Source: CAVYVZ01 sp963772065 (GTDB taxonomy: Bacteria; Acidobacteriota; Vicinamibacteria; Vicinamibacterales; UBA2999). Taken from it: DNA of 64,000 bases. Shown piece by piece: positions 36,278-45,713 of the stretch (the stretch's first letter is position 1; every line of letters begins with the position of its first letter). The notes under the pieces are model-generated. The model saw only the letters and a list, made by a program, of their open reading frames with translations, was not told the origin of the DNA and searched no databases. Made by a program: the position numbers and the translations under genes. The stretch covers positions 62,001 through 126,000 of the forward strand of contig CAVYVZ010000007.1 of assembly GCA_963772065.1 (NCBI GenBank). Reading direction: 5' to 3'.

Positions 36278-36830
36278 GGAATATCGTTCGCTGGAGCCGC
36301 AGATCGGGAAGCGAGAGGGAGACGGCATAGGGCATCTCCTGACGCTTCCAGAACGCGAACGGCTCGACGCCCCCGGCCTCCGCGACAAAGAGCGCGATGA
36401 CCGTCCCGTGGCTGACAGCCACCACGTCGCCGGCGGTGCCTGTGACGAGCCGCATCAGCGCCAGGGTGAACCGCCGTCGCGCCTGGTTCGCGGTTTCCGC
36501 ACCGAAGACGAGCTCGTCGGGACGCGCGAACAGCTCGCGGATGTTCTGGTCGAACGCCTCCCGCGAGAGCATCTGCGCGAGCGGCCTCTCGTGTTCGTGA
36601 AGACCTGCCACGCGCTCGACGGTCAGGTTCAATTCCCCAGCAATCGCATCGGCTGTCCCGACCGCCTTCGGCTCGCGGCTCGTGAATACCCGGGAGGCTT
36701 CGGCGAGTGGCAACCGTTCGGCGAATGCGCGCGCGCGCGCCGACCCTTCGGGCGACAGGTGCCATTCCGCGGCGGGCACGTCGCGCCTGATCTCGGGCAT
36801 GGAGTGGCGTACGAGGATCAGGGATCTCAC
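36267..36830 (-). CDS. Histidine phosphatase family protein
   Basis: 187 residues from GTG at 36830 overlapping the deacetylase stop. SLILVRHSMPE has the phospho-accepting His (RHG-like motif with Ser), RVFTSREPKAVGTA the second Arg and AVSHGTVIALF the second His. A phosphoglycerate-mutase-like phosphatase; substrate unknown. Confidence 0.88.
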   Translation of the reverse strand: MRSLILVRHSMPEIRRDVPAAEWHLSPEGSARARAFAERLPLAEASRVFTSREPKAVGTADAIAGELNLTVERVAGLHEHERPLAQMLSREAFDQNIRELFARPDELVFGAETANQARRRFTLALMRLVTGTAGDVVAVSHGTVIALFVAEAGGVEPFAFWKRQEMPYAVSLSLPDLRLQRTIFLNG

Positions 36831-37711
36831 TGAAAGACGCCGGCGGCTTCCTCGAAGCTTCCTCGATGGATGGCAACCGTATCGTCCACGCGGCGCGCGT
36901 AGCCCCCCGCCAGCGTGAGCACGGCGGGAACGCCCGCGTCGCGGCATGCCGTGAAGACGGCGCGGTCTCTCGCACGCAGCCCTGCGATCGACAAGCCGAG
37001 CCCTCCGAGCTGATCGTCTTCGTACGGATCCGCGCCTGCAAGGTAGAAGGCGATTTCGGGCTTGAACGCAAGCACGCGCGGCAGCGCGCCACGCAGCTTC
37101 GTGAGGTACTCCGCGTCTCCGGTGCTGTCCTCCACGCCGATGTCCAGGGAGCTGCGCGGCTTGAAGGCGGGGTAATTGTGCTGCTGGTGGATGGAGAACG
37201 TGAATACGCTCGGATCGCGATCGAAGATCATCGCGGTGCCGTTGCCGTGGTGGACGTCGCAGTCGACGACCGCCGCCCGGACGATGCGGCCCTCGCCCTG
37301 AAGTACGCGGATCGCGACGGCGACGTCGTTGAACAGGCAGAAGCCCTCGCCGTGATTGGCGAAGGCGTGATGGAATCCGCCACCCACATGTGCGCCGATC
37401 CCTGCTTTCAACGCATCGCGCGCGGCCGCAAGCGTACCGCCCGTCATCAGGCGGAAGCCCTCGACGACCTCCGGCGACCACGGCAGCTCGAGCTGCTGCA
37501 GCTCGTGAAGCGAGAAGAAGCCGCCCCGCACCTGCTCGAGGTATTCCGCGGTGTGAATCAGGGCAAGGTCTTCCCAGGCGGCCGGCGACGGCTCGACGAA
37601 CTCGTACGCGCCCGTGGACGCGAGCGCGCGCTCCAGCAGCTGGTACTTGATCGTCGGATAGACGTGCGTTCCGATATCGATGTGATACCGCGTCGAGTAC
37701 ACGACACGCAC
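36827..37711 (-). CDS. Histone deacetylase superfamily protein
   Basis: 294 residues from GTG at 37711. Class II-like deacetylase motifs: GGGFHHAFANHGEGFCLFND, VVDCDVHHGNGTAMIF and LAGADPYEDDQLGG, which hold the His dyad and the zinc-binding Asp/His/Asp. Bacterial members deacetylate acetylpolyamines, acetoin-pathway substrates or protein lysines. Located 5 nt after lon and overlapping a phosphatase gene, so probably one transcript. Confidence 0.9.
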   Translation of the reverse strand: MRVVYSTRYHIDIGTHVYPTIKYQLLERALASTGAYEFVEPSPAAWEDLALIHTAEYLEQVRGGFFSLHELQQLELPWSPEVVEGFRLMTGGTLAAARDALKAGIGAHVGGGFHHAFANHGEGFCLFNDVAVAIRVLQGEGRIVRAAVVDCDVHHGNGTAMIFDRDPSVFTFSIHQQHNYPAFKPRSSLDIGVEDSTGDAEYLTKLRGALPRVLAFKPEIAFYLAGADPYEDDQLGGLGLSIAGLRARDRAVFTACRDAGVPAVLTLAGGYARRVDDTVAIHRGSFEEAAGVFQ

Positions 37712-37716
37712 GCTGC

Positions 37717-40152
37717 TTACTGCACGCGCGCCTGCGTGCGCCGGTCCGCCTTCCGGTCGCCTGCCTGCTTCGTCGACGGAAGCAGCGCCAGGAGCAGCAC
37801 CTCGTCGATCGCCTGCACGAAGTGGATCGTCAGGTCGCGGCGCAGCTCCTCGGTGAGATCCTCTTTGACGTTCTTCTCGTTCTGACGCGGGAGGATCACC
37901 TCGCGGATCCCGACGCGGCGGGCCGCCAGCACCTTCTCCTTGATCCCGCCCACGGGAAGCACCCGGCCGGACAGCGTGATCTCGCCGGTCATCGCAAGGT
38001 CGCCGCGAACCGGACGCCGGGTCAGCTCCGATGCCAGCGCCGTGACCATCGTCACGCCGGCGGAGGGACCGTCCTTCGGGATCGCACCCGAGGGCACGTG
38101 CAGGTGGATCTCGGAGTTCTTGAAGAAGTCCGGGTCGGCGCCGTACGCCGCCGCATGCGCACGGAACCACGAGAGCGCCGCGCGTGCGGATTCCTTCATG
38201 ACTTCGCCGAGCTGGCCCGTCAGCGTCACGGTCCCCGCGCCCGCCATCCGCGACGCTTCGATGAACAGCACGTCGCCGCCCGCGGGCGTCCAGGCGAGGC
38301 CGATCGCCACACCCGGCTCCTTGGTGCGCTCCTCCATCTCCTCGTCGAGGAACTTCGGCGCGCCGAGCATTTCGACGACCACATCGGGGGTGATGGCGAG
38401 AGACGACTCGTCTCCTTCCGCCCGCCGCCGCGCCGCCTTCCGGCACAGCGCGGCGATTTCGCGCTCGAGGTTCCGCACGCCCGCTTCACGCGTGTAACCC
38501 CGGATGACCGCACGCAGGGCGTCGTCTTCAATCTGCAGCTGCGCCGACGTCAGCCCGTGGTTCGCGATCTGCTTCTGCACGAGGTGGTCGCGCGCGATGG
38601 CGAGCTTTTCCTCCTCGGTGTAGCCCGGAATCTCCAGCACTTCCATCCGGTCGCGCAGCGCCGGCGGGACCGGGTCGAGCACGTTCGCCGTGGTGATGAA
38701 GAGCACCTCCGAGAGGTCGAACGGCACGTCGAGGTAGTGATCGCGGAAGGTACTGTTCTGTTCCGGGTCCAGCACCTCGAGGAGCGCAGAGGCAGGATCC
38801 CCGCGGAAATCGTTTCCCAGCTTGTCGATTTCGTCGAGGATGAACACCGGGTTCTTCGACTCCGCGCGGCGCAGGCCCTGAATGACCTGCCCGGGCAGGG
38901 CGCCGATGTACGTGCGTCGATGCCCGCGAATCTCCGCCTCATCGCGCATCCCGCCAAGCGAGACGCGCACGAACTTGCGGCCGAGCGACTGCGCAATCGA
39001 GCGCGCGAGCGACGTCTTGCCGACCCCCGGAGGCCCGGCGAAGCAGAGGATCGGCCCTTTCACGTCCGGATTGAGCTTCCGCACCGCCAGGTACTCGAGA
39101 ATGCGGTCCTTGGCGCGTTCGAGACCCGAGTGATCATCGTCGAGCACCTGCTTCGTCTTCGGCAGATCGATCACCTCATCGGTGCGGCGGTTCCACGGCA
39201 GCGTGACGAGCCAGTCGAGGTACGTCCGTGAGACGGTGTACTCCGCGGCGGCGACCGGCATTTTCGAGAGGCGATCGAGCTCGCGGAGGGCCTCCTTCTT
39301 CACGGTCTCGGGCATCCCGGCGGCCTCGATCTTCTCCGTCAGCTCCTCGACGTCCTTCGTCTGATCGTCGCCTTCACCCAGCTCCTTCTGAATGGCTTTC
39401 ATCTGTTCGCGCAGGAAGTACTCGCGCTGGTTCTTGCCGACCTCCGACTGCACCTGCGACTGGATCTTCGATCCGAGCTCCAGGACCTCGAGCTCCTTGA
39501 TGAGGATCCGGTTCAGAGCGTCCATGCGCGCCCGCACGTCGAGCGTTTCGAGCACCTCCTGTTTCACCGCGGTGCTGATAGTCGTCAGGCTGGACGCAAT
39601 GAAATCGGCGAGGCGGCCGGGCTCGACGATGTTCACCGCGAGCGTCTGCAGGTCGTCGGACAGCAGCGGCGAGAGCGACACGACCTGCTGAAAGTTCGTC
39701 TTGATGTTGCGCATCAGCGCGTCGATCTCGAGACGATCCTCCTCGGCGAGCGACTCGCTTGCGGTGCTCACGCGCGCCCGAAGATACGGGCGCGTCGCGG
39801 TGACCTCCTGCAGCGTGAGCCGCATCAGTCCCTGCACGATCAGCCGGAGGCTGCCATCGGGCAGCTTGAACATCTTGTGGATGTGGCTCGCCGTCCCCAC
39901 GCGATACAGGTCATCCTGCTGAGGCTCCTCGACGGAGGCGTCGCGCTGGGTGAATACTCCGATCAGCTTGCCGCCGGTGATCGCCTCATCGATCAGCCGC
40001 ACGGAGCTCTCGCGAGCAACCGCCAGCGGCATGAAGGAATTGGGAAAGAGCACTGTGTCCCGCAGCGGCAGGATCGGCAGTTCGTCAGGGACGATGACCG
40101 GCCGGTCGATGGTGACTTCTTCCAGGTCGAGGCTCTCGTCGCGTTCGCTCAT
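37717..40152 (-). CDS. lon: ATP-dependent protease Lon
   Basis: 811 residues from the ATG at 40152 (AGGAG upstream). N-terminal LON domain (LPILPLRDTVLFPNSFMPLAV), AAA+ core with GPPGVGKTS and FILDEIDKLG, and the S16 protease domain with Ser in KDGPSAGVTM and Lys in GGIKEKVLAA. Degrades misfolded and regulatory proteins in the cytoplasm. Two tandem GC hairpins lie upstream. Confidence 0.97.
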   Translation of the reverse strand: MSERDESLDLEEVTIDRPVIVPDELPILPLRDTVLFPNSFMPLAVARESSVRLIDEAITGGKLIGVFTQRDASVEEPQQDDLYRVGTASHIHKMFKLPDGSLRLIVQGLMRLTLQEVTATRPYLRARVSTASESLAEEDRLEIDALMRNIKTNFQQVVSLSPLLSDDLQTLAVNIVEPGRLADFIASSLTTISTAVKQEVLETLDVRARMDALNRILIKELEVLELGSKIQSQVQSEVGKNQREYFLREQMKAIQKELGEGDDQTKDVEELTEKIEAAGMPETVKKEALRELDRLSKMPVAAAEYTVSRTYLDWLVTLPWNRRTDEVIDLPKTKQVLDDDHSGLERAKDRILEYLAVRKLNPDVKGPILCFAGPPGVGKTSLARSIAQSLGRKFVRVSLGGMRDEAEIRGHRRTYIGALPGQVIQGLRRAESKNPVFILDEIDKLGNDFRGDPASALLEVLDPEQNSTFRDHYLDVPFDLSEVLFITTANVLDPVPPALRDRMEVLEIPGYTEEEKLAIARDHLVQKQIANHGLTSAQLQIEDDALRAVIRGYTREAGVRNLEREIAALCRKAARRRAEGDESSLAITPDVVVEMLGAPKFLDEEMEERTKEPGVAIGLAWTPAGGDVLFIEASRMAGAGTVTLTGQLGEVMKESARAALSWFRAHAAAYGADPDFFKNSEIHLHVPSGAIPKDGPSAGVTMVTALASELTRRPVRGDLAMTGEITLSGRVLPVGGIKEKVLAARRVGIREVILPRQNEKNVKEDLTEELRRDLTIHFVQAIDEVLLLALLPSTKQAGDRKADRRTQARVQ

Positions 40153-40231
40153 GAACGGATGTTCTCCTATTCGGTGAGACGCGCGCTGGATGCGCCGGGA
40201 TTGGTGTGGTGGCTGGGCGGTTCCGGGAGTT

Positions 40232-40305
40232 GGCGGCCCGTAAAGGGCCGCCCGACGCCGCCTGGTCACTGCGGATGCAGTGTAGGGCGCCCCGTACGGG
40301 GCGCC
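40232..40305. repeat. Two tandem REP-like hairpins upstream of lon
   Basis: The first is GGCGGCCC-GTAAA-GGGCCGCC (40232-40252). The second, preceded by TGTAG, is the perfect palindrome GGCGCCCC-GTAC-GGGGCGCC (40286-40305). They lie 3' of the dksA-like gene and 5' of lon on the same strand. They could terminate the former transcript. Related design occurs at 24068-24092. Confidence 0.65.
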
Positions 40306-40317
40306 AGCGAATTCGAC

Positions 40318-40767
40318 TTAATTTGACATATCGAAGAACAGCGCCGAGGAGCCGCGCCGCTGCGCCATCATGCGCTCGCGCTGCTCGGCGGTTTCACGCG
40401 CTTCCTCGCAGTCCTTGCAGCGGACCGCGAAGGGCAGCGCCCGCAGGCGCGCTTCCGCGATTTCGTCGCCGCACTCGAAACAGTCGCCGTAGGTCCCTTC
40501 TTCGAGCCGACGGAGCGCCGCGTCGATCTTGTTGAGCGTTTCCGCCTTCATCTGAATCAGCGCGAACTCGATGTCTTCCTGGATGTCGACCTCGGAGCTC
40601 TCCCCCTGATCGAGCACCTCGCGCTCCTTCGTGCCTTCCGAGCGTGCATCACGAATCTTGCCCTGCACCTCGTTCACCAACTCGCGGCGGCGGTCCTCGA
40701 GCATCCTCTTGAGCTCGTCATAGCGGCTGCTCTTTGCCACTGCCCGCGTCTTTGTTGTCGTCGCCAT
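40318..40767 (-). CDS. DksA/TraR family zinc-finger transcription factor
   Basis: 149 residues. An N-terminal coiled coil (RYDELKRMLEDRRRELVNE...) with Asp/Glu residues at the tip region is followed by the C4 zinc finger GDCFECGDEIAEARL...AVRCKDC. DksA-like factors enter the secondary channel of RNA polymerase and work with ppGpp; a (p)ppGpp enzyme gene lies at 43424-45596. AAGGAG precedes the start. Confidence 0.92.
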   Translation of the reverse strand: MATTTKTRAVAKSSRYDELKRMLEDRRRELVNEVQGKIRDARSEGTKEREVLDQGESSEVDIQEDIEFALIQMKAETLNKIDAALRRLEEGTYGDCFECGDEIAEARLRALPFAVRCKDCEEARETAEQRERMMAQRRGSSALFFDMSN

Positions 40768-41121
40768 GTTGCCTGCCGCTCCTTCTCAGCGGGCCCCTCA
40801 CGACCCGCCTGTTTATTGCTGTCACGTGAAGTGACTCGGTATGATTGCGCCCTTTAATGCAGTTACGGTGCCAATGAAACCGCGGATCTCAGAACTCGGG
40901 CAAACGGCGAAATTCAGGTGTTTTGACGGCTGAAACGAGAAGAAACGCCAGGTGGGACTATCTTTCTCGTATCGTGCGCTTTAGACCTGCCGCGCCATGC
41001 GCCCGGTCGAGCCCTGACCGGTGTTCAGGGGATTAGACGCGTGGTTTCAAAATTGGGTTTCTAGACGGGGTGTCGCCCGCCGAGGACAGGGCGGACTGAC
41101 ACGACCTGTTGCCAAGGCGCC
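40768..41121. other. Gap of 354 nt without recognisable gene
   Basis: Upstream of the dksA-like gene and downstream of the 41122 gene (both minus strand). Base composition is less GC-rich than surrounding genes. I see small hairpins (for example CCCTGA-N7-TCAGGG at 41012-41030) but no convincing promoter, RNA gene or conserved ORF. Confidence 0.4.
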
Positions 41122-41406
41122 TCAGGAACGCATCGGCAGGAAAGGGATGACGACACGGCGGGGTGATGACGTTGGCCGGGCGAATTCGTCAATCAGCCGC
41201 CGAAAACGGCGCGAATAGACGAGTTCATACGTTTCCGCGCCATCGGGGAAGAGCGTCAGAATGCGCTCGCGAACGTCGGCAACGAGCTGCTCTGCCTCCC
41301 GCCGGGTCATTCCAGCCTGCATGATGAGCGATGTGGCCAAATCGACAAGGTGTCGAACTTTCCGCACTCTGGCGGCTTCGTCATCGAGCTGTTCGCGGGT
41401 GACCAC
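41122..41406 (-). CDS. Hypothetical protein (94 aa)
   Basis: GTG start, MVTREQLDDEAARVRKVRHLVDL; predicted mostly helical, with charged N-terminal half and a basic, Pro-containing end (RPTSSPRRVVIPFLP). No known domain. It follows the 41417-41992 gene by 10 nt and is probably co-expressed. I cannot suggest a function. Confidence 0.6.
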   Translation of the reverse strand: MVTREQLDDEAARVRKVRHLVDLATSLIMQAGMTRREAEQLVADVRERILTLFPDGAETYELVYSRRFRRLIDEFARPTSSPRRVVIPFLPMRS

Positions 41407-41416
41407 GACAGTTGCC

Positions 41417-41992
41417 CTACTGGATCAAGCGAGTGGTCACCGAAGCATTCGGAACGATTCCCTGGCGAGCGAGGAGGTCGCCGCTGCGCCGGCTTCTGGT
41501 TTTGAGCCACCGCTCGTAGAGCCGCAGCAGATCGCTGTTCGAGGTGAGGGCGGTGCGTTCGCTGACCTCTCCGAGCACGTCGACGAACCCCGAAAATTTC
41601 TCGGCGAGCTCGTCGAACACGTCCGAGAACGCGTCGTCGGTTCGCGCCAGCGATCCGTACGCTCGCTCGCCGAGCGCCATGTAGTAATCGATGTCGATCG
41701 AGCTTCGATTGAGGCTGTCGCTGAAATAGCCGGAGATGAAGAGCGACAGGTCACCGACACGTCGCAACCCATCGCGCTGCAGCGCGCCGCCGGCCTGCAG
41801 TGCCTTCACGAACCGCACCCCGAGGGCCTCGTCGGAGTCGACCGGATCGAGGTGCACGTAACCTGTGAGCAGCCTCACGAGATAGTAGGACGTCATCTCG
41901 CCGGCTGTCAGTCCCTGGTGCGATATCGCCGATTCGACGAGCTCCTTGAAGTATTCGACCGGCGATTCGTTGCGGACAAGCCCCTCGGCCAT
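41417..41992 (-). CDS. Hypothetical protein (191 aa)
   Basis: From the ATG at 41992 (GGAGG 4 nt upstream): MAEGLVRNESPVEYFKELVESAISHQGL. Helical throughout; segments such as GEMTSYYLVRLLTGYV and RVGDLSLFISGYFSDSLNRSSIDIDYYMALGERAYGSLA look like a conserved globular protein, with no motif I recognise. Paired with the 94-residue gene downstream. Resembles uncharacterised proteins of Acidobacteria and Deltaproteobacteria in style only. Confidence 0.65.
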   Translation of the reverse strand: MAEGLVRNESPVEYFKELVESAISHQGLTAGEMTSYYLVRLLTGYVHLDPVDSDEALGVRFVKALQAGGALQRDGLRRVGDLSLFISGYFSDSLNRSSIDIDYYMALGERAYGSLARTDDAFSDVFDELAEKFSGFVDVLGEVSERTALTSNSDLLRLYERWLKTRSRRSGDLLARQGIVPNASVTTRLIQ

Positions 41993-42138
41993 AGCCCTCC
42001 AATACCAGCGAATACTCGGGTTATCGACCCTTGCCCCGCCGGGCTGCAAAGCATATTCCGGTAAGTTGTCAGGGATTTCTGCGGCGATTATCGGCAAAAC
42101 CCGCTGGAATGGCAACAACTTACATGCGAAGCTGAGGC

Positions 42139-42781
42139 ATGCTGTGCCCTCTGTGCCGGACACGAAAGGCGAGGCGAAGTTGCCCAGCGCTGGGGCAAAC
42201 CATCTGCGCGGTCTGTTGCGGCACCAAACGACTTACCGAAATTGCATGCCCGTCCGACTGCGTCTATCTTGCGAGCGCACGCGAGCACCCGGCGGCCGTC
42301 GTCCGGCGCCAGCAGGAGCGCGACGTCGCGCTTCTTCTCCCGACGATTCAGCACTTGAGCGAGCGCCAGTATCAGTTGTTCTTCCTGTTCCAGACGGCGA
42401 TCGCGCGCCACAAGCCCGAAGGGTTCGCGCGCCTGGTGGATGAAGACGTAGCGGAGGCTGCCGCCGCGATGGCGGCCACGCTGGAAACCGCTGCGCGAGG
42501 GGTGATCTACGAGCACGGTACGCAGTCGCTCGTCGCGCAGCGACTTGTCACGGAGCTGAAGGCGCTGTTGACCGAGTTGCGCGAGCAGGGCGCCAAGGTG
42601 TACGACGGCGAGACGGCGATCGTTCTTCGCGCGATCGAAGCCGGCGCTCGCGAAGCGGCGGGCGGACGGAGGCGACGTCGCGTACCTGACGCTCATGACG
42701 CGACTGCTTCAGCAGAACAGCACGCAGCCCTCGACCGAGCCGGCGGCCCCGACCGGCGGCCCGACGCTGATCATGCCGTGA
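42139..42781 (+). CDS. Zinc-binding protein with Cys-rich N-terminus, one frameshift
   Basis: Residues 3-45 hold CPLCRTRKARRSC, ICAVCCGTKR and ACPSDCVYL, a multi-Cys zinc module. A helical region follows (LLPTIQHLSERQYQLFFLFQTAI...). One extra base near 42660-42669 moves the frame onto GGDVAYLTLMTRLLQQNSTQ and a short Pro/Thr tail ending TLIMP; the 643-nt span is one over a codon multiple, corrected 213 residues. Function unknown. Stop is 39 nt before rpmB. Confidence 0.7.
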
Positions 42782-42787
42782 ATACGG

Positions 42788-42793
42788 TATAAT
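42788..42793 (+). promoter_or_regulatory. -10 box of rpmB-ridA
   Basis: TATAAT, 27 nt before the rpmB ATG, with GAGGAA as ribosome-binding site. The -35 region would lie within the end of the preceding gene and is not clear. Confidence 0.4.
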
Positions 42794-42820
42794 TCTACGT
42801 TTCAGCTCAACGAGGAATTC

Positions 42821-43012
42821 ATGGCCAAGCGATGTGAAATCTGCGGGAAGGGTCCGGTTGTGGGGCGCACCGTGTCCCATGCCCATAACGTCGGCCCGCG
42901 GCGGTTCGAACCGAACCTGCAGACCGTGCGGGCGATCGTCAACGGCGCCACGAAGCGGATCCGCGTGTGCACGCGTTGCCTCCGCGGCGGCAAAGTCGTC
43001 AAGGCCGCGTAG
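42821..43012 (+). CDS. rpmB: 50S ribosomal protein L28
   Basis: 63 residues: MAKRCEICGKGPVVGRTVSHAHN and RVCTRCLRGGKV. The four Cys (CxxC twice) show the zinc-binding form. GAGGAATTC precedes the start. Structural protein of the large ribosomal subunit. ridA starts immediately after its stop. Confidence 0.97.
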   Translation: MAKRCEICGKGPVVGRTVSHAHNVGPRRFEPNLQTVRAIVNGATKRIRVCTRCLRGGKVVKAA

Positions 43013-43390
43013 TTGCGGCAGGCGATCTCCTCAGCAGGCGCGCCGAAAGCGATCGGACCCTACTCACAGGCAATCCGAGCCGGCAACCTCCTCTTTCTCT
43101 CCGGTCAGATTCCGCTCGACCCAGGAACGGGCGCGATCGTCGAGGGTGACATCACCGCGCAGACCGAGCGAGTCCTCGAGAACATCTCCGCCGTGCTGAC
43201 CAGCGCCGGCGCGAGCTTCGCGAACGTCGTGCGCACCACGGTGTTCCTCGCGGACATGAACGACTTCGCCGCGATGAACGCCGTCTACGCGAAGTTCGTC
43301 GTCGATCCCCCGCCGGCACGCTCGACGGTGCAGGTGTCACGTCTGCCGAAAGACGTGCGCGTCGAGATCGACGTGATCGCGGTTCTGTAA
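43013..43390 (+). CDS. ridA: Enamine/imine deaminase RidA
   Basis: 125 residues with TTG start abutting the rpmB stop. Family blocks: GAPKAIGPYSQAI, LLFLSGQIPLDPGTG, VVRTTVFLADMNDFA, PPARSTVQVSRLP (catalytic Arg). Hydrolyses reactive 2-aminoacrylate from PLP enzymes. Its TAA stop is the first three bases of a perfect 18-bp palindrome. Confidence 0.95.
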   Translation: MRQAISSAGAPKAIGPYSQAIRAGNLLFLSGQIPLDPGTGAIVEGDITAQTERVLENISAVLTSAGASFANVVRTTVFLADMNDFAAMNAVYAKFVVDPPPARSTVQVSRLPKDVRVEIDVIAVL

Positions 43391-43426
43391 TAGGGGTCTG
43401 GCCCCTTAGGGGCCAGACCCCTATTA
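43388..43426. terminator. Perfect bidirectional hairpin shared by two convergent genes
   Basis: An 18-bp perfect stem (starting TAATAGGGGTCTGG, ending CCAGACCCCTATTA) with loop TTA. The outermost triplets are the TAA stop codons of ridA on one strand and the (p)ppGpp gene on the other. The core AGGGGTCTGGCCCC is GC-rich; T-tracts are short. Confidence 0.8.
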
Positions 43427-45596
43427 CGCTCGCGCGGCGCGTTCGACGCCGATCACACCCTGCACTGCTTTGATCGACTTGATCACCTTCTCGAGGTGCT
43501 TCAGGTCGCTGATCTCGACCGTCATGTCGATGCGCGCCTGCATGTCGTCCCCGGTGCGCGCCTCCATGTTGGTGATGTTGGTGTTGATGTCCGACACCTT
43601 CGCGCTGATCTCCGCCAGCATCCCCTTGCGGTCCTCGACATGCATCGTCAGGCGCACGGTGTACGGTGCCTGGTCGCCGCTGGCCTTGTCCCACTCCACG
43701 TCGATGCGGCGCTCGGGGTCGTAGAGGAGGTTCAGCACGTTGGAGCAGCTGGCCGAGTGCACCGACACGCCCTTTCCGCGGGTGATGTAGCCGATGATCT
43801 TTTCACCGCGGATCGGGTTGCAGCATTTCGCCCGGAAGACCATCAGATCGTCGATGCCGCGCACCTTGATCTTGTCCGCCGTCGCGCCGCCCGGCCGCAG
43901 CACGCGCTTGACGGCCGACACGACGGCCGAATCCGGCGGCTTCTCCTTCAGCTGCTCGCTCGGCACGATCTTCTGCAGGAGCAGCCGAGGCGACATCTTG
44001 CCGTACCCGATCTGCGCGAGGAGCTCCTCGGGTTTCTGCGCGCCGTACTCGCGCGGCGTACTTCGCCAGCGCGTCCCCTTCGATCAGCTTCGCCGGGTTC
44101 AGGTCGAACCGCCGCGCCTCCTTCTCGAAGAGCCGCCGCCCGAGCTCGATGCTGCGCTCCCGCTCCTCGGCCTGCAGCACGTGCTTGATCTTGCTGCGCG
44201 CGCGCGACGTGACGACGAAAACCAGCCAGTCGCGGCTCGGCTTGTGCCCCGTCTGCGTGATGATCTCCACGATGTCGCCGTTCTGCAGCTTCGTGCGAAG
44301 CGGCACCATTTTGGTGTTCACGCGCGCGCCGACACACTGATGGCCGATGTCGGTGTGGATGCTGTACGCGAAGTCCACGGGCGTCGCGCCGCGCGGCAGC
44401 GAGCGCACCTCGCCCTTCGGCGTGAAGATGTAGACCTCGTCGGGGTACAGGTCGACCTTCAGGTTCTGCAGGAATTCCTGCGGGTCGCGGACCTCCTGCT
44501 GAACCTCGAGCAGCTGGCGAAGCCACTGGAAGTAACGCTCGTCGCGGTGGTCGCCGACGCGCCCTTCCTTGTACTTCCAGTGCGCCGCGATGCCCTCCTC
44601 CGCCCGACGGTGCATCTCCTCGGTCCGGATCTGCACCTCGAATGGAAAGCCGCGCTCGCTGATCACGGACGTGTGGAGCGACTGGTAGCCGTTCGGCCGC
44701 GTCATCGCGATGAAGTCCTTGATTCGGCCCGGCACGGGGGACCACGTCTGGTGGATGATGCCGAGCGCGGCGTAGCAGTCCTTCACGGACTGCGTGATCA
44801 TTCGCAGCGCGACGAAGTCGTACACGCGGTCGAGGTCGATCTTCTGCCGCTTCAGCTTCAAGTGGATGCTGTACAGACGTTTGATGCGGCCGTCGATGTG
44901 CAGCACGGGCACCTGCGCGTCTGCCAGCTTCGCCGTGATCGTCTTCTTCAGCTCCTCGATCGTGACGTCGGCGCCGCGTCGCTTCGCATCCACGCGGGAT
45001 CGCAGCGACTCGTAGGCCTTCGGCTCCAGGTATTTGAACGAGAGCTCCTCGAGCTCGTTCTTCACCTTGCTCATCCCGAGGCGATTCGCGATCGGCGCGT
45101 AGATGTCCAGCGTCTCCTGCGCGATCTTCGTGCGGCGATCTTCCGGCAGGTGATGGAGCGTCCGCATGTTGTGCAGGCGATCCGCGAGCTTGACCAGGAT
45201 GACCCGAATGTCATCCACCATGGCGAGCAGCATCTTGCGGAAGTTCTCCGCCTGCCGCTCCTCGGACGAGGAGAAAGGAATCGCGCCGATCTTCGTGACG
45301 CCTTCGACGACGTGCGCGATCTCCTTGCCGAAGAGCTCGGCGATACGCTCGGGCGTGGTCAGGGTGTCCTCGACGACGTCGTGGAGGAGGCCGGCGGCCA
45401 CCGCGACGACATCGAGCTTCATGTCTGCGAGGAAATCCGCCACCTCCAGCGGGTGCACGAGGTAGGGTTCGCCGGAATGGCGCACCTGCCCCTTGTGCTC
45501 CAGGGCCGAGAAGACGTACGCGCGACGGAGGAGCTCGACGTCGGCTTCGGGGCTGTAGCTCCGGACCTTCTCGAGGAGATTTTCGAACCGAATCAT
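43424..45596 (-). CDS. relA: Bifunctional (p)ppGpp synthetase/hydrolase (RelA/SpoT), one frameshift
   Basis: From MIRFENLLEKVRSYSPEAD. HD hydrolase domain intact (LLHDVVEDT, LADRLHNMRTL), synthetase domain (VYDFVALRMIT, GYQSLHTSV), TGS domain (YIFTPKGEVRSLPRGATPVDFAYSIH) and C-terminal ACT domain (TVEISDLKHLEKVIKSIK). One extra base near 44049-44054 breaks KYAA / EYGAQKPEELL; span 2173 nt, one over a codon multiple, corrected 723 residues. It makes and breaks the starvation alarmone; DksA-like protein is nearby. Start at 45617 is an alternative. Confidence 0.92.
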
Positions 45597-45713
45597 GGAA
45601 CCGGTGTCTAACCCCATGATAAGGGCAAGCGACCGCCACCTTGACTCGCCGGAAACGGGATCAATACAATGGCCCGCTTGCGGCAGTTCGAGGCGTTTCT
45701 AGAGGGGGTTTCG

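Noticed and set aside
43794..45611. Plus-strand frame of about 600 codons opposite the (p)ppGpp gene
   Set aside because: Antisense shadow of a conserved gene; no recognisable protein features.
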